From the NCBI GenBank assembly GCA_026398285.1, contig JAPLTI010000029.1, positions 1-24,393 of the forward strand: 24,393 bases of DNA. Direction: 5' to 3'. Shown one piece after another: positions 22,328 through 24,393 of the stretch; within the stretch, counting starts at the first letter, position 1, and each line of letters opens with the position of its first letter. The position numbers and the translations under genes are program-made. The notes beneath the pieces are model-generated. The model did not search any database and had not been told where the DNA came from. It saw only the letters and a program-made list of their open reading frames with translations. The DNA is from Verrucomicrobiota bacterium (GTDB lineage Bacteria > Verrucomicrobiota > Verrucomicrobiia > Chthoniobacterales > Terrimicrobiaceae).

Positions 22328-24393
22328 GGGTTGCGGTCTTCAGGCTTTTTCCCACCACTGAAGACAGGTAAGCGCGGAATAATTTTGGGCGACCAACCGG
22401 GGTTGGAGAATGTGCCGTCCGAGTGGTATGCGAAAAGTTTGCTCACAGGGAAAAAGACGATTCCAGGCACTCCCTGAGCATTGAGTCTCATGTCCATGTC
22501 GAGTTTGCCGGTTAGAAAGTAAATATCTCCGTCGCCGAACATCGAGAATCCACTACCTGCAATCTCAATATTTTTGGTGCTGACTTTTTTGTCTGCGACA
22601 GTGAAATCCGCCGTCGCGAGTCGGGCGGTATTGTAGGCAACACCTGGCAGAATTCCTCCAAGGATGCTTGAGAACGGGCCGAGAGTCGGAATCGCAAAGA
22701 CATTCCCGTCTTCGATGCGGATACTTCCATTTCCTGTCATGAGCTCTTCCTGACCCATGCGAGTTTTGAAGCTGTAGCTTCCGCTGACAACTCCTTTCGA
22801 GTCGTCGTAGTCGAAATAAAGTTTCGTGAGCTTTGAAAAGTTCACCCGTTCTAATTGAACATCCGCCGTAAAAAATGGTGTCTTCGGATCGATCGACACA
22901 TCGGCTTTCAGAGTAACATCCCCTCCCATGAGCGGAGCGCGTGTCACTCGGGCGTCCACCTTGTTTCCAATGACGAGAACCTTCGCCGAGGTTTTGCCAA
23001 AGGAAAGCGTCTTGCCAAGCAAATCATAATCCATGCCGGCAGGCGACTCGACTTGTATCGCTAGGTTGTTTTTCGTCGCCGTGCGCATGTGCACTTTTCC
23101 TTGGACGGAGACATTCGGATTCGAGCGAAAGCGATAGGGACTAATCGTCTTGGCAATTTTCGGATCGATCCACATCAACACATCATAAGGGATGAGCGTG
23201 GAGCGGATGTTTTCGAGGCGGACCTCCTGACGGCCGACATCATAAGCAAACGATCCCGTGCCCTTTCCCGGACCGGTTAGAATGACGATGTTTTTATAGT
23301 TCACGCAGCTGTCGGCGATCTCCAGGTCCGCATTGCCAGAATCAATCCAGGCTCCGCGCATCGCCGTGCGGCCGAGTTTCAGGCGCCCCATCCCCTTCAT
23401 TGCCGCAAAATCCAACTTCGGCGCACGCAGTGAGAGGAAAATCTCCGGAAGGTCTGCGATCTCCATTTTATCAAGGAACTCGCGTGTGGGACCATCCACC
23501 AAAGGGCTCAAATCCGTCGGCGGAATCGTCGTGTGTGCCTGCAATCGGAAGTCGCCTGGCGCGATCCAAAGATTGCCATCAAATGATCCTCTTTTGGCCT
23601 GAAATGAAATGTCCCGCAAATGTAGTCGTTGATCGGCCCAGGCAAAACTGCAGCCGACTTCGCGAAGTTCGATCCCCTTGTAAGTAATGCCGGGTGCCAG
23701 AAAACTTCCGATAACCCGCAGTCCCGCATCAGCCTTTGTGAAATCGGCGGTGACTTCTGATTCAAACTGTGGAGCACCATGGAAGCCAGGGGCGTCTTTC
23801 TGTTTATCCGAACCGATGAAGGCTGTGAGTAGGGGGGCAGGGTTGAGTGTGGAACGAATGGATAGCCTCGCCTGGGAAGTGCCACGCTCCCAATCGCCAG
23901 AGGCCTGCAGCATACCGTCGGCATCCTTTACTTGGACAATCGGCACACGAAGTCTGGCGTCGCTGTATTCACCTTGGATCTTGAGTTCGGAAAACGATAT
24001 TCCCTTTGTATTCAGCAAAGGGCAGGTGATCGAAAATTCCGGAATCTTCAGCGACTCAAGATTGCCGGCATCGACTTCAAAGCTTCCTTGAATAAGCAAC
24101 TCCCCACGCGGAAAGGATGTCTCTCGCAGGGCGCTCAGAATTTTTTCAAATGGTGGATCCTGCCTAGGGGGATTGGAGGTTGGCCGATGCTCAGGTATCT
24201 GCAAGGAGAAGGGATTGAGAACCTCTCCAGCTAATCGGATGCGAATACCTTCCACCACCGCTTCAAAGGAACTCACACGGAGGCTGTCTCCGAGAAGAGT
24301 CATTTCCGCATTGATGTTCTGGATCGTAACCCGGCGTCCATCGGGTGATTTCGGGAGCGGAATAGATGCGTTGGCCGATCTCAGCGAGAGGCT
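22324..24393 (-). CDS. AsmA/YhdP-like envelope protein (N-terminus cut by window edge)
   Basis: C-terminal 689 residues of a larger protein. The frame is open without a stop to the right edge, so an internal ATG at 24303 is not the true start. The region is rich in short alternating beta-strand segments, with runs such as ADFTVADKKVSTKNIEIAG and GSGFSMFGDGDIYFLTGKLD. Near the C-terminus, GLGPFSSILGGILPGV-like and MDMRLNAQGVPGIVFFPV segments resemble the AsmA-like C-terminal region of the AsmA/TamB/YhdP group. Those proteins sit in the periplasm, anchored in the inner membrane, and are linked to lipid traffic and envelope integrity. An N-terminal membrane anchor would lie outside the window. 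The stop overlaps the methyltransferase ATG (ATGA). The exact family is uncertain by eye. Confidence 0.65.
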   Translation of the reverse strand, partial: SLSLRSANASIPLPKSPDGRRVTIQNINAEMTLLGDSLRVSSFEAVVEGIRIRLAGEVLNPFSLQIPEHRPTSNPPRQDPPFEKILSALRETSFPRGELLIQGSFEVDAGNLESLKIPEFSITCPLLNTKGISFSELKIQGEYSDARLRVPIVQVKDADGMLQASGDWERGTSQARLSIRSTLNPAPLLTAFIGSDKQKDAPGFHGAPQFESEVTADFTKADAGLRVIGSFLAPGITYKGIELREVGCSFAWADQRLHLRDISFQAKRGSFDGNLWIAPGDFRLQAHTTIPPTDLSPLVDGPTREFLDKMEIADLPEIFLSLRAPKLDFAAMKGMGRLKLGRTAMRGAWIDSGNADLEIADSCVNYKNIVILTGPGKGTGSFAYDVGRQEVRLENIRSTLIPYDVLMWIDPKIAKTISPYRFRSNPNVSVQGKVHMRTATKNNLAIQVESPAGMDYDLLGKTLSFGKTSAKVLVIGNKVDARVTRAPLMGGDVTLKADVSIDPKTPFFTADVQLERVNFSKLTKLYFDYDDSKGVVSGSYSFKTRMGQEELMTGNGSIRIEDGNVFAIPTLGPFSSILGGILPGVAYNTARLATADFTVADKKVSTKNIEIAGSGFSMFGDGDIYFLTGKLDMDMRLNAQGVPGIVFFPVSKLFAYHSDGTFSNPGWSPKIIPRLPVFSGGKKPEDRNP

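Overview
The window is about 24.4 kb of moderately GC-rich chromosomal DNA and almost all of it is coding. Nearly every gene lies on the minus strand. The content is bacterial housekeeping: an E1-alpha/E1-beta/E2 pyruvate dehydrogenase, F-type ATPase beta and epsilon subunits, a type II secretion (T2SS) gene cluster and glucose-6-phosphate dehydrogenase. The gene set, the prepilin style (G-[FY]-T-L-F-E), the weak Shine-Dalgarno usage and the protein character suggest a Verrucomicrobiota/PVC-type organism. That assignment is an inference and was not tested by a search. I saw no tRNA, rRNA, CRISPR array, insertion sequence or phage gene.

Layout, read in the direction of minus-strand transcription (right to left). 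(1) An operon of four tightly coupled genes: an AsmA-like protein (cut by the right edge), a HEAT-repeat/RNA methyltransferase fusion, a secreted DUF362 protein and a Ski2-like helicase (24393 to 17350). (2) One plus-strand gene, a class-I glutamine amidotransferase (16657-17355). It converges on the helicase gene and diverges from pdhA. (3) pdhA-pdhB-pdhC followed by atpD-atpC (16516 to 11381). (4) After a 133-bp AT-rich gap, a ten-gene T2SS run in the order G-H-I-(J-K fusion)-L-M-C-like-D-E-F (11247 to 1050), most of it joined by ATGA stop/start overlaps. (5) zwf, cut by the left edge.

The T2SS genes supply the pseudopilus (G, H, I, J/K), the inner-membrane platform (F, L, M), the cytoplasmic ATPase (E), the outer-membrane secretin (D) and a small GspC/PilP-like periplasmic protein. 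No prepilin peptidase is present. The pseudopilin genes come first rather than the canonical C-D-E-F-G... order, and the L-M-C-D block parallels pilM/N-O-P-Q.

Three lesions lie within 2.7 kb. atpD lacks about 115 nt, including the adenine-binding IYPAVDP segment. pdhC lacks about 47 nt. gspG has an in-frame TAG exactly where a conserved Ser should precede its C-terminal loop. All three sit in genes that should be essential or core, and the reading frame resumes cleanly beyond each. Assembly or consensus error is therefore the first explanation to exclude, before real pseudogenisation. The best candidates for real novelty are the GspJ-GspK fusion, the permuted T2SS cluster, and the coupled RNA-methyltransferase/DUF362/helicase operon. 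I do not see a clearly new defence or mobile system.
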